Below the pieces are notes generated by a model. The model did not search any database, was not told where the DNA came from, and worked only from the letters and a program-made list of their open reading frames with translations. Of a stretch of DNA of 34,509 bases, positions 17,701 through 24,564 are shown piece after piece; position 1 is the first letter of the stretch, and each line of letters starts with the position of its first letter. Position numbers and translations under genes: made by a program. Source of the stretch: Saprospiraceae bacterium. Its GTDB lineage: Bacteria; Bacteroidota; Bacteroidia; Chitinophagales; Saprospiraceae. Location of the stretch: assembly GCA_022844265.1 (NCBI GenBank), contig JALHMA010000016.1:1-34509 (forward strand), given 5' to 3'.

Positions 17701-20269
17701 AATAATCAAAGAAACAGTTATCGGTGCTGCCGTTGTCGATTTCGGTAGGCAATACCGTTGCATCGCCGTTTACATCCAGCGTAACACTGACGTCTTTACA
17801 TTTGGCGATCGGCGCCTGTACGTCTACTACATTCACCTTGAATGAGTGGATTCTTACATTACCCGCAGCATCCGTAGCCGTATAGGTTACGGTCGTCATG
17901 CCAAACTGGAAGAAAGTGTTTGGGGTATGGGTTGAGAAGACAGACACAGCGCCCGGACAGTTATCCGTAAAAGTAGGCGCAACCCAGTTGACCTGACGCA
18001 GGCAACTGGAAACGTTTGTGAAAACAGTAATCGTGGTATTGGCAGCCTGGCCACCCGAGTGAGAAGGCGCTTCCAGGTCGTTCACTGTAACATTGAAGTT
18101 ACAAACAGTATTGTTTGTACCGTCGCTCAGGGTATAGGTAACGGCTGTTGTACCTTTATTAAATGCTACAGTGCCTATGTTAGCATATGGGCCGGAGCCG
18201 GTGGTTACGCCGCTCAGGCTGTATGTAACGGTCGGAGCGCTACAGTTATCGGTATACTGTCCTACTGTTGTCAGCATGGAGCCCGGTGCAACGAGGGTCA
18301 AACCGCCGTTGAAACTGGCTACGCAGTTGTTGCTGTTGGTTGGCAGGGTAATACCGGAAGGGCAAATCACTTGTGGCGCCAGGTTATCTACAATATCAAT
18401 GGTTGTGTTGCAGGTAGCCGTATTGGCAGGTACAGCGAGGTCGGAAACCGTCAAAGTCACGGGAATGGCGTTGTTTGCCAGATCGCCGCAATTGAACAGG
18501 CCCGTTGTGATCGGATCATCATCCGGCGAAGAAATGGACAGAATTACGTTTCCGCAGTTGTCGTTGGAACCGTTATCCACCATAGCCGGCGTAAGCAATA
18601 CATTGCCGGTGGCGTCCAATGCCAGGACAATGCTTCCGGCCGGTTTGCAAAGTGGAACAGGCGCTTCATCTTCATTTACTATAAAGGTGTAGTCGATGGT
18701 CACAGTATTATTGGCGTCATCTGTCCAGGTATACCGTATTACAGTGGTGCCGGCAGGAAATTGCACCGTGATGTCGCCGCCGCCTGTTGGCGGAAATGCG
18801 GGCGCGCCACTCAGTACCAGCTGATCAGGACCTGAAAAGTATGCTTCCGTAAAGGTTACATTCACATCGCAGTCGCTCACCATACCTTTAGAGGGGCGTG
18901 TGAACGTAATTACTTTTGAACAATCACCCGCTGTTACGGATTGAACCGGGTAGTTGAAATCAACCGGCGCCGGTGCGATGACCGGTGCGACATCATCTGA
19001 TACCGTTACAATGAAAGAAGTGCTGCCCGTATTGCCATTGGCGTCAGTGGCAACATAAGTAACTGTTGTAGCGCCGAGGTTGAAAAACTGAGTGGTTGGA
19101 GCGCCTTGCAAAGCAGCAGCAGCAGCCACTACGGTTGCGCCGCTGAATGCTACCGTCATAGTATAAGGCCCTACGCAATTGTCAACCACAGCAGGATGAT
19201 CCCAGCCCAGAAAGCCATCGCACAGGTTCAGAGGCGTAGCGCCGCCGGTGGAAGTTCCGATTGGTTCATCGTCTGGTACATCCACAAAAGTGGGGTCTTC
19301 ATCATCCGTCACCGTCACCATAAAAGAACAGGTGCCCGTATTACCGGCTGCATCTGACACCGTGTAGGTCACCGTCGTAATGCCGAGGCCGAAATTGATG
19401 GCGATATCGCCGGAACCGGTAGCGGAAGTAGCACCGGTGGCTTCCCAGTCAACCGAAATAAAATCGGGACAGTTTTCGATGATTTCAGTTGGATAAGCTG
19501 GGGCGATAATATTGGATAAATCGCTGAGGCAAGAACCGGGAGCAGTTGTGTACACTTCATCTGCCGGGCATGGTGAAACAACAGGCGGTTCCGTATCTTC
19601 GATTTCAATTTGATATGAAATGCCGTTGGATACATTGCCGGAGGGATCTACGCCGGAAAAATTAACCGTCGTAATACCTGTGTTAAAATTCACAAAATCG
19701 AGCGTGCCGGCATAATTTCCGGTTGTAGCACCGCTTAATACGTACGTAATGACAACGCCGCAATTGTCGCCAATCGTTGCGTCAAATTCTGATCCGGACG
19801 CCTCATAAGTACAGACTCCAACATCAGCAGGGCGAAGCTCGTTGCCAGGGTTCACAAAGATAGTAGGGGGAATATTATCCACCACCGTAACACTCAGGGT
19901 CCGAACGGTAGCGCCCGGGCCGCCATCGGTGCCCGGAGGAGCGCCGTCGACCCGAACATACCAGGTTTGAGGAGAGGTGGAGACATCGCTGCAATCGAAT
20001 GTCACCGGCGTAGCAGACCAGGGGCCTCCGGGATTTTGAGACAAATAGTATTCACAGGCAGGATTTTTTACAAAGCCCTTATTGTCAAGTACCGCTTCAT
20101 TTAGGTCTACTGTACCTCCGGCGCCGAGAGCCAGTATGATTTGGACGGATGCATCAGGCGGGTATGACACAAAGTCCGCGCATTGGCTGTAAAGGTTTTG
20201 GCTGACAAGCAGGGACAAAAAGGTCATAGCAGTCAACGCCCAACGCCGAGGTGTTGTCGAGTTGTTCAT
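11762..20269 (-). CDS. Giant surface adhesin with HYR-like repeats, SprB repeat, cohesin-like domains, dockerin and type A T9SS sorting domain
   Basis: This is a secreted surface protein of about 2835 aa. The start chosen is MNNSTTPRRWALTAMTFLSL, which gives a signal peptide ending at NLYSQ; the ORF track adds 25 unlikely residues (numbering below uses the track). About 22 Ig-like modules fill residues ~150-2215. Some are classical HYR (CP ... DNC ... TTVTYTATDAAGN). Others are a variant with LDxxGxxxL and DNGSxDNC. Next come an SprB-type repeat (~2234-2298, GSGNFSYAWSTGDTT), a cohesin-like domain (~2300-2441), a short CNA-B-like domain, a dockerin-like region (~2504-2559) with the calcium loop DVNGDANISLND, the MGDVNGN segment near 2611, a second cohesin-like domain (~2632-2764) and the type A sorting domain (~2775-2860, LYQNQPNPFNATTTIGF ... 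YYYELET). It is first in the surface locus and has a leader of about 235 bases if the promoter at 20511 is right. Confidence 0.93.
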   Translation of the reverse strand: MNNSTTPRRWALTAMTFLSLLVSQNLYSQCADFVSYPPDASVQIILALGAGGTVDLNEAVLDNKGFVKNPACEYYLSQNPGGPWSATPVTFDCSDVSTSPQTWYVRVDGAPPGTDGGPGATVRTLSVTVVDNIPPTIFVNPGNELRPADVGVCTYEASGSEFDATIGDNCGVVITYVLSGATTGNYAGTLDFVNFNTGITTVNFSGVDPSGNVSNGISYQIEIEDTEPPVVSPCPADEVYTTAPGSCLSDLSNIIAPAYPTEIIENCPDFISVDWEATGATSATGSGDIAINFGLGITTVTYTVSDAAGNTGTCSFMVTVTDDEDPTFVDVPDDEPIGTSTGGATPLNLCDGFLGWDHPAVVDNCVGPYTMTVAFSGATVVAAAAALQGAPTTQFFNLGATTVTYVATDANGNTGSTSFIVTVSDDVAPVIAPAPVDFNYPVQSVTAGDCSKVITFTRPSKGMVSDCDVNVTFTEAYFSGPDQLVLSGAPAFPPTGGGDITVQFPAGTTVIRYTWTDDANNTVTIDYTFIVNEDEAPVPLCKPAGSIVLALDATGNVLLTPAMVDNGSNDNCGNVILSISSPDDDPITTGLFNCGDLANNAIPVTLTVSDLAVPANTATCNTTIDIVDNLAPQVICPSGITLPTNSNNCVASFNGGLTLVAPGSMLTTVGQYTDNCSAPTVTYSLSGVTTGSGPYANIGTVAFNKGTTAVTYTLSDGTNNTVCNFNVTVNDLEAPSHSGGQAANTTITVFTNVSSCLRQVNWVAPTFTDNCPGAVSVFSTHTPNTFFQFGMTTVTYTATDAAGNVRIHSFKVNVVDVQAPIAKCKDVSVTLDVNGDATVLPTEIDNGSTDNCFFDYYEYGTGSLLTEYNFDCSDLGLNTVVLDLRDGQGNQDTCQARVTVIDDIDPDAICIGNQTYVLNASGQFNLAAATLNNGSTDNCGVTGYRLKVGAGPYETAHLFNCSQTGSFLVTLEVTDAGGNTDECNLIVMIKDMTNPVVTPPANVVVDCATFNPNNPATSGGTATATDNCSVVSITYSTGDDIITPGGCADEFTIQRKWVATDASGNTGTAVQIIVIEDNTAPVWNLPTTITSATDDPTFCDGPVTFELTSPGVITDACGDVTVNVTIDYPTPSFGYTDELVPSPLPLNTPITAYFPIGTSIVTMVASDACGNSATHTVSVIIKDTQGPIFVFDPPFDTICGAHYVIPNTPGACSNIFTWQRPWAALSNVDDCLPFTIQEQILNAAGSTSNSVQTTINLTNPFNYNANFPFQIFPTAQFPVGVTTVRYTARDNAVPSNSSVCEFTVEVEDTQAPILNCPANQLLSSTCPEAQIPNYTNLVQITDNCSGNVVLTQNPLPNTTLGSFFGPAPLTGDNDTIFITGTDGYNTSTCFFKLTLQDGDDPIPALVTLPAIVDSCGMFIIFAPLAFDPCNPLADTIYGTPSAQVGEFLNTDPPSYNLMLGNYVITWVYNDGNGNISTQPQNITVLADIFPPVAICKSDSVNLSAGGTFTIAASQLDNGSFDQNDCGPITFKFRTGATTYVDSLSFSCTQLGNNVVNFVAVDINGNTSLPCIATIKVKDVVAPMLQNIPANDTINCQDAIPTSPTLTATDACSNAIVTFVQTSTQDTVGCGQYNYMITRTWTAVDAAGNVSTGTQKITVQDIEAPIFVGAPDTINAFTATNNTDCTAKVDINILNYVSDCSDGVDLTIANLEAFYSKTDTSETFGLGTFTTTFFATDACGNKSSHKIVIVVKDGTNPIAACINGVSVSLQASGTVLVTTAQINAASSDNCTSLDSLDLKIQRLEPLGPITTSILFNCADADALTQHPVKLFVKDLAGNESSCQTYIVVQDNVAPMVVCPANKTIQCTDSTAPATNGTATATDNCQGTVMITFSDTLTAGTGATCTVLNRYWQARDLTGNVAVCIQKLNIQDTIAPILSSTAPNDTINCFSLVPSPLLVTATDNCSDSVEVLLTQDTISVAVGPCGAYNFTIVRTRTAVDDCGNTTTHTRTITILDEQAPQFLGMPDTVKIFTANYPPNDSCSANIGLNEFNVLQYLSDCQPDSAITVTNDAPEGDGELSIAGNYGVGEYTIHFTATDACGNAGQDSILLQIIDNSIPTVVCNNDIIISLGSNGSATILPQDVVLAGTTDNCEIDTMYLSQTTFVCSELGINPLTLFVVDNSGNINSCTVDVEVTLGASAGFSLTTTATPESYFGSDDGTALATASGGSGNFSYAWSTGDTTTALDNLMAGIYIITVIDEDNGCIQSDTAVVDEGAKIQLIVGDDTGCQNGVALVPVTVENFFEVHSFAFTLNAGDGTVGTITGVTNVNPELTGFIANVLPLNNLGVVWTGNGAPQIFTDGTKLFDVQILLSNSAAVGSAAPVTVVGVPVGIEFNQDSLGIPVVVPIDATNGSATINCTADAIEIGGDIQTWRLPTQPVPGVVVTLSGDVSDTQTTGVPGTYLFSEIPNNSDVTIAASKATAGSAGISSADLLFIVNHIFGTQLLSPYQWVAADVNGDANISLNDYLRIQRVVLATDMHILGSPDWKFVPKSYVFPSPNPLSAPVPQSIVHNPADMDFLDDDFVAVRMGDVNGNITPMLTNDQSEERFGGKSFRFRLDDSAFKAGEIVTVPFKASDFNQRLAYQMTIDFDPNVFALEDITPGVLPLTDDNFGTNYLSDGHLTTLWVSRESMTIADDEVLFTLRFRALRNGTIAEILRPSSALTVAEAYNFDGELMKIDFEFTERSTTDDQASFTLYQNQPNPFNATTTIGFRLPESSRGALRVFNASGQLVRTVVGNFEKGYNEFQFRESELGAPGVYYYELETPTHSDRKKMILIK

Positions 20270-20510
20270 GGTCAACAAATTAGATGATGGGAAATGAAAA
20301 AAGGTGGGAATTCTTCTGAATAAATGTAATCTTAGCCTCATCAAAGCTGAGTCGGTTTGGAATGAATAAATGTTGTTACAAATGTTGGGTTCATCGCGTC
20401 AAATGTTGGACACAAAAAAATAAAAAACACTCAATCACGAGAAACCAACTTTGAAAGGCGGAAGATTAAAAATCTGTTTTGAACCAGACTGTGGGATTAA
20501 AAAAACGGGC

Positions 20511-20519
20511 GCAAATTTA
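20511..20519 (-). promoter_or_regulatory. Candidate promoter of the giant adhesin
   Basis: The minus strand reads TAAATTTGC, an exact TAnnTTTGC match; no good -33 TTG is seen. It would give a leader of about 235 bases before the ATG at 20269. A weaker alternative, TACATTTA at 20321-20328, lies closer to the gene. No ORF, tRNA or other feature was seen in the rest of the 20270-20780 intergenic stretch apart from the heptamer tract next to corA. Confidence 0.4.
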
Positions 20520-20736
20520 GTTCAAATTAAACGAACCGCTTTGAGTTTTTTCTCCGCAACAATCAACATTCTAAAAATAAAAGATTGATTGTCAAACATT
20601 TACTCTATATTTTCACTGCCCGGGAAAAATATTCGGAACCTGTGAAAATCTACTTTTCAATTCATTGATGGTGTCTATTTCAATAATCATACCAATTTGA
20701 GGGTATCTTTCAATTGCTGCATTTTTTAGATGTGAT

Positions 20737-20772
20737 CCTCTCACATCTCTCACCCTCTCACTTCTCTCACCG
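20737..20772. repeat. CTCTCAC word tract upstream of corA
   Basis: Units CTCTCAC, ATCTCTCAC, CCTCTCAC and TTCTCTCAC follow one another at 7-9 base spacing. The tract ends nine bases before the corA -7 element and so occupies the -33 region. It belongs to the TCTCACT word family. Confidence 0.75.
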
Positions 20773-20780
20773 CTCTTTAT

Positions 20781-20789
20781 TACCTTTGC
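20781..20789 (+). promoter_or_regulatory. -7 promoter element next to the corA start codon
   Basis: TACCTTTGC matches TAnnTTTGC exactly and ends four bases before the ATG at 20794. Transcription would begin at or very near the start codon, so the corA mRNA may be leaderless or nearly so. This is inferred from motif position only. Confidence 0.5.
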
Positions 20790-20793
20790 CGCC

Positions 20794-21855
20794 ATGAGCA
20801 GGAAATTTCACCAGCATACTAAAATCAGGAAAAAGGGGTTGCCTCCGGGTACCTTGATTTATACCGGTTATCGCACGGACAAGCCTTCCAGTGTGTTTTC
20901 TGTTCAATTTACTGAAAACAAGTATGCCGAGCAGCCTTATTACCGCAACGAGCTTCGGAAAAACCCGGGCCTGATTTGGGTCGATATCCGAAGCCTCACG
21001 GAAACGGCGCTCATTTCCACCATTGGCGACGACTTCCGAATCCACCCCCTGGCGCTGGAAGATGTACTGGACACCCAGCAACGCCCCAAACTGGAAGAAT
21101 TTGACAACGGCCTTTTTATTATTCTGCCCAATCTGACTTTCAAGCCGGAAACAGTGGAAATCGTCTGCGAACAAATTGCCATTTTTATCGGCAGCGATTT
21201 TGTACTTTCTTTTCAGGAAGATCCCGACGACAATTTTGCCCACGTGCGCAAACGGGCGCAGGAAGGATTAGGCCGCATTCGAAAAAAAGGCCCCGATTAT
21301 TTAGCCTACGCACTGCTGGATACCGTTGTGGACGGCTACTACGTGGTGCTTGATGGTATCCAGACGCAGTTGTTCGACCTCGAAGAAACCTTGCACCGCA
21401 ACGGCGCCGAACCGGAAGTAAAAGCGGGCATTTTTAACCTCAAACATGTGGTCAATCATTTCCGGCAAAAAGTACTGCCGCTCCGCGATGCGGCTACCCG
21501 GCTCTACCGAACGGAAAGCGAACTTGTGGATACATCCAACCGACTATACCTGCGCGATGTGGTAGATCATGTAGCTCAGATATTGGATGGCATTGATAGT
21601 CAGCGAGATATGCTGTCCAGCCTGGAATCGCTTTACCACGCCGAAGCCTCGAATCGCCTGAATAACGTCATGCGGCTGCTCACGGTGATCAGCACCATTT
21701 TTATCCCGCTGTCTTTTGTGGCCGGCGTGTACGGCATGAATTTCGACAATATGCCCGAATTGCATACCCGCTTCGGCTATTTCATTGTACTGAGCGGGAT
21801 GCTCGCTGCCATGGTAGGCATGTTGATTTATTTCAGGGAAAAAAGGTGGATATAG
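20794..21855 (+). CDS. corA: CorA-family magnesium/cobalt transporter
   Basis: This is a pentameric inner-membrane channel for Mg2+ (and Co2+). The 353-aa length is normal for the family. Residues 1-~285 form the cytoplasmic alpha/beta domain and long stalk helix (IHPLALEDVLDTQQRPKLEEF is typical). The first membrane helix (~293-312) ends in the signature YGMNF, and the second (~327-346) leads to a short basic tail, FREKRWI. The glutamate-rich periplasmic loop of E. coli CorA is replaced here by FDNMPELHTRFG. The gene stands alone on the plus strand, divergent from the giant adhesin and convergent with the TonB receptor. Its stop at 21853-21855 abuts the nested hairpins at 21855-21968, which contain a clear terminator. 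Confidence 0.96.
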   Translation: MSRKFHQHTKIRKKGLPPGTLIYTGYRTDKPSSVFSVQFTENKYAEQPYYRNELRKNPGLIWVDIRSLTETALISTIGDDFRIHPLALEDVLDTQQRPKLEEFDNGLFIILPNLTFKPETVEIVCEQIAIFIGSDFVLSFQEDPDDNFAHVRKRAQEGLGRIRKKGPDYLAYALLDTVVDGYYVVLDGIQTQLFDLEETLHRNGAEPEVKAGIFNLKHVVNHFRQKVLPLRDAATRLYRTESELVDTSNRLYLRDVVDHVAQILDGIDSQRDMLSSLESLYHAEASNRLNNVMRLLTVISTIFIPLSFVAGVYGMNFDNMPELHTRFGYFIVLSGMLAAMVGMLIYFREKRWI

Positions 21856-21968
21856 GTGGTAGCATGGCCTTCAGGCCGTCGGAATGAGCGCCTTTTAAGG
21901 CGCTTTTTGACTGAATTGCGGGCATAAATGCCCTTGTCCTGACAGCCTGAAGGCTGTGCTACCTCACC
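21855..21968. repeat. Nested inverted repeat joining the corA and TonB-receptor stop codons
   Basis: The outer arms GGTAGCATGGCCTTCAGGC and GCCTGAAGGCTGTGCTACC pair with few mismatches and reach from the corA stop to the stop of the convergent receptor gene, overlapping both. Inside are a terminator hairpin (21887-21908) and GGGCAT-AA-ATGCCC (21920-21933). The outer arms could act in both directions. Confidence 0.85.
21887..21908 (+). terminator. Intrinsic terminator of corA
   Basis: AGCGCC-TTTTAA-GGCGCT is followed by a T-run on the plus strand, 32 bases after the corA stop. Confidence 0.75.
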
Positions 21969-24015
21969 AATTATACGAGCATTCCACCCGCCATCCCCGC
22001 CCCGGCATGGGCCGGTAAAGGAGTGCCTGGTACGGCGTATTCCAGGCGTTTTCTACCCGGACGCCAAGCATTAATCCCGTCAGTTTTTTGGAAAGCCCGG
22101 CAAATCCGTAGCGCAGGATCAGGTTTCCCGTTTGAAAACCGCGCAACATATCCAGGTTATCAGTGGTGACAAACCGGGGTCCGGTAAACTGATGCAGGTA
22201 AGCGCCTGTGAAACTGCCGCGTCGGGCATGTATGCCTACACCTGCCGTGTGGTTGGGTGTGTATGCCAGTTGCTTGTTTAACACGCCCTGCTCTGCTGTA
22301 TAAACCGATACATTCGTGGCTTTTACATATTGGTAACGCCCGGAGAAGCGCCCCTTCCAGCGCCCCATGCGCCAGTGCCAGGCGCCGCTACCTGCCACTC
22401 CCCTACTCCATACTTTTTTCAGGTTAAGCGGCCTGAATATACCGCCTGAACCCGGTTGCCAGTCAATCCAGTCATCCATAAGTATTTGAAAAACAGAGAC
22501 TTCACCGGAAAAAAATTCATTTTGATATTTCCAGCCCAGGTCACTGCTATATCCGCGTTCAGCCTTCAGGCCTGGCCGGCCATAGAAATTCCAGAAACGG
22601 TCATTAAAGGTGGGCAGGTTGAAATTCCGGGAAAGATGGAAGTGCAGTTGCCCGGCGCCGAGGCGGAATTGCCCACCGGCAGACCAGGTAAAAGGAACGC
22701 CCTGCTCCTGCGCCCATTCCTGCCGAAGCAGCAAAGAGAGGCGGCCGTTTTTAAACCGACGTTCTCCTGTGGCATACGCCGCCAATCGGGCCTGTCCGTA
22801 CCAGCGCGTACTGTCTGCGTAACCATCCACATTTGCCCATTGCTGCTGTGCGCTCAGCCCGGTTTTGAAAAAAAAATGCTGCCGGAATGTTGTGGAATAA
22901 TCGCTGCTGAGCAGCGCGGTTCTGGCACGGCTGGAATCCGTTTTACCATAGAGGTCATAAAAAATGCTTTCATCGAGCCATGCCGCGCGGGTTTGCCAGA
23001 GGCTATGCGCATTCGATTGTCTGTCCCAGGTAACAACCGCCCTGTTAGCCCGGTCGCGCTGCCAGGTTTCTGTGGGCAATTGTGTCATTGTCGGCGGAAT
23101 TTCCCGGAACGCACGCTGGCTCCATAGCGCCGATTTCAGCGTATTTTTTTTATTGATAACCCATTGATTGTGTTGCTGAATATCCCATTTTTCCCCAAAG
23201 TTATTGGCTTGCCGAACAAGGGGTTTGCCAATTTGTGTGGTATTGCGATAGGGGAAATCGTTGTTGGAACGCTGCCAGGATGCCCGGATTTCTGCCGCAA
23301 ATTTTTCGCCGGACAAACCGGCTGAAACCATGTTTTCCACGCGTCCCCAACTACCGGCCGCTGTAGTTGCCGTTCCAAAAAAGCCGGCTTCCTGCCGGAG
23401 CGGTTGCGACTCCAGATGAATGTTGCCACCCATGGAACCGCTGCTTTGCGCAGCGCTTTGTCCGCCATACCGCACTTCCACCCGGTCGTCAGGCCAAATC
23501 GGGATCAGGGCAAGGTCGACCACGCCGTGCATGGTACTTTGGAGGGGAAGCCCGTTCCAGAGCACGGGACTGCGTTTAGGTCCGGCGCCTCGGATGGACG
23601 CCGTGGCTAGCGTACCGGGTGCATTGGGCCGGATATCCACCGCATTATCCCAAAACAAACGCTCCGACAAGGATAAGACGCCCTGAACAGGCAATGTGTC
23701 AGCCCGCCAGATGGTGTATCCATTGCGCTCTGCCTGTTGCCGACGGACCAGCACTTCGGGTAACACAAGGGAGGTGTCCGTTTGTGCCTGCAGTCCGCAA
23801 AAACCCTGAAACATACCGGTCAGGAGCAAAAAAAGCCCGGCAGGCGATAAGCCCCCGGGCGGTATTTTCCGTGCGAGGGTCTTATTGAATTTTTTTGAGT
23901 ATTTGAAGATTTGAATATTCGAGTATCTGACTGATAACGAATCATTTATACTCAAATATTCGAATACTCGAATACTCAAAAATTTAGATAACACAGTATT
24001 TATTATATCTGACAA
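21964..24015 (-). CDS. TonB-dependent outer-membrane receptor (start uncertain)
   Basis: This is an outer-membrane active-uptake channel driven by TonB. After a signal-peptide-like stretch ending GFCGLQAQ (~residue 78 of the ORF), a plug domain follows (~80-200: VLPEVLVRR ... ASIRGAGPKRSPVLWNGLP ... GSMGGNIHLES). A beta-barrel then runs to a C-terminal aromatic residue (CSYNW). No carboxypeptidase-regulatory domain or SusD partner is present, so a SusC role is unlikely; a BtuB-like small-molecule receptor fits better, but the substrate cannot be read. The start is a problem. The track begins at a TTG (24015) and reads through the 23889-23985 hairpin. The only in-frame ATG (23814) leaves just 11 residues of signal peptide, and between them lies a terminator-like hairpin (23828-23860). 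Everything from about residue 78 on is secure. Confidence 0.85.
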   Translation of the reverse strand: MSDIINTVLSKFLSIRVFEYLSINDSLSVRYSNIQIFKYSKKFNKTLARKIPPGGLSPAGLFLLLTGMFQGFCGLQAQTDTSLVLPEVLVRRQQAERNGYTIWRADTLPVQGVLSLSERLFWDNAVDIRPNAPGTLATASIRGAGPKRSPVLWNGLPLQSTMHGVVDLALIPIWPDDRVEVRYGGQSAAQSSGSMGGNIHLESQPLRQEAGFFGTATTAAGSWGRVENMVSAGLSGEKFAAEIRASWQRSNNDFPYRNTTQIGKPLVRQANNFGEKWDIQQHNQWVINKKNTLKSALWSQRAFREIPPTMTQLPTETWQRDRANRAVVTWDRQSNAHSLWQTRAAWLDESIFYDLYGKTDSSRARTALLSSDYSTTFRQHFFFKTGLSAQQQWANVDGYADSTRWYGQARLAAYATGERRFKNGRLSLLLRQEWAQEQGVPFTWSAGGQFRLGAGQLHFHLSRNFNLPTFNDRFWNFYGRPGLKAERGYSSDLGWKYQNEFFSGEVSVFQILMDDWIDWQPGSGGIFRPLNLKKVWSRGVAGSGAWHWRMGRWKGRFSGRYQYVKATNVSVYTAEQGVLNKQLAYTPNHTAGVGIHARRGSFTGAYLHQFTGPRFVTTDNLDMLRGFQTGNLILRYGFAGLSKKLTGLMLGVRVENAWNTPYQALLYRPMPGRGWRVECSYNW
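23828..23860 (-). terminator. Terminator-like hairpin inside the 5' end of the TonB-receptor frame
   Basis: GCCCGG (23835-23840) pairs with CCGGGC (23855-23860), with inner GGC/GCC pairs and a GATAA loop. On the minus strand it is followed directly by seven T residues. Sequence alone cannot say whether it ends the upstream redox-gene transcript or attenuates the receptor gene. Confidence 0.65.
23889..23985. repeat. Inverted repeat of period-8 CGAATACT words
   Basis: The right arm is an array CAAATATT, CGAATACT, CGAATACT, CAAAAATT at period 8. The left arm (23889-23926) is its imperfect complement, with substitutions inside the words, and the loop is 21 nt. It lies just after the stop of the redox gene (24003). 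Confidence 0.8.
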
Positions 24016-24551
24016 ATCTCCTCATAATCCGGTCTGTCATAAGGATTTCGATGGATAAACTGATTTCGAATAACGCCTTTATGTACCAGAAAAACACCGG
24101 GCATTTGAAAACCGTCGCCCAGTTCCTCGCTGGGGTTGTTGTTGCCATGGCCTTCCAGTACGCTGGCCTGAAATCCTCTAATCCAGTTCATCAGTCCGAA
24201 AATTTGCTGTGGCGTGCCACGTGACAGGCCGAATGCCTTGTAAAAAGTTTTCTCCGGATCAGAGATGTGGTCGACCGGGAAAAGTTTGTATTTTTTAAAA
24301 AACTTTTCTGCGGTTTCCTGGTCGGGCGCCATGTGTACAAAAACTACCCGGAAACCGTTTGACTCCAGTCGTTTGCGTCTTTGGGAAATATCACTGATCG
24401 CTTCACGGCAGAAAGAGCAGCCGAAAAAACGCAGAAAAACCAACATAACAGGTTGTTTTTCAGCTATTTCGGCCAGCGACTCGCTACTATTGACCGTAAT
24501 CATTTTTTCCCAAAAATCGGGATACGTCACAGAGGATTGGATTTCAGACAT
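24003..24551 (-). CDS. Thioredoxin-fold AhpC/TSA-like redox protein
   Basis: This 182-aa cytoplasmic protein has a thioredoxin fold and no signal peptide. Residues ~34-48 (PVMLVFLRFFGCSFCRE) form the first strand and a CxxC-type active site (C45, C48). They are followed by FRVVFVHMAPDQETAEKFF, and the PGVFLVHKGVI strand typical of the fold lies near the end. The closest families known to me are the peroxiredoxin-like PRXL2/AhpC-TSA group with a CSFC or CPFC centre, which probably reduce peroxides or disulfides; the true substrate is unknown. It follows mdh in the same direction, but the gap is entirely filled by a word-built hairpin (24565-24673), so co-transcription is uncertain. The start at 24551 is the only ATG giving a complete fold. 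Confidence 0.8.
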   Translation of the reverse strand: MSEIQSSVTYPDFWEKMITVNSSESLAEIAEKQPVMLVFLRFFGCSFCREAISDISQRRKRLESNGFRVVFVHMAPDQETAEKFFKKYKLFPVDHISDPEKTFYKAFGLSRGTPQQIFGLMNWIRGFQASVLEGHGNNNPSEELGDGFQMPGVFLVHKGVIRNQFIHRNPYDRPDYEEICQI

Positions 24552-24564
24552 AACTTTTTAATGT

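Noticed and set aside
20270-20344. 25-residue extension of the giant adhesin
   Set aside because: The signal peptide begins at MNNSTTPRRW; a start 25 residues upstream would bury it.
23814-24015. Cobalamin riboswitch in front of the TonB receptor
   Set aside because: No B12-box-like conserved segment is visible and the upstream space is filled by the period-8 hairpin; only a simple terminator-like hairpin is supported.
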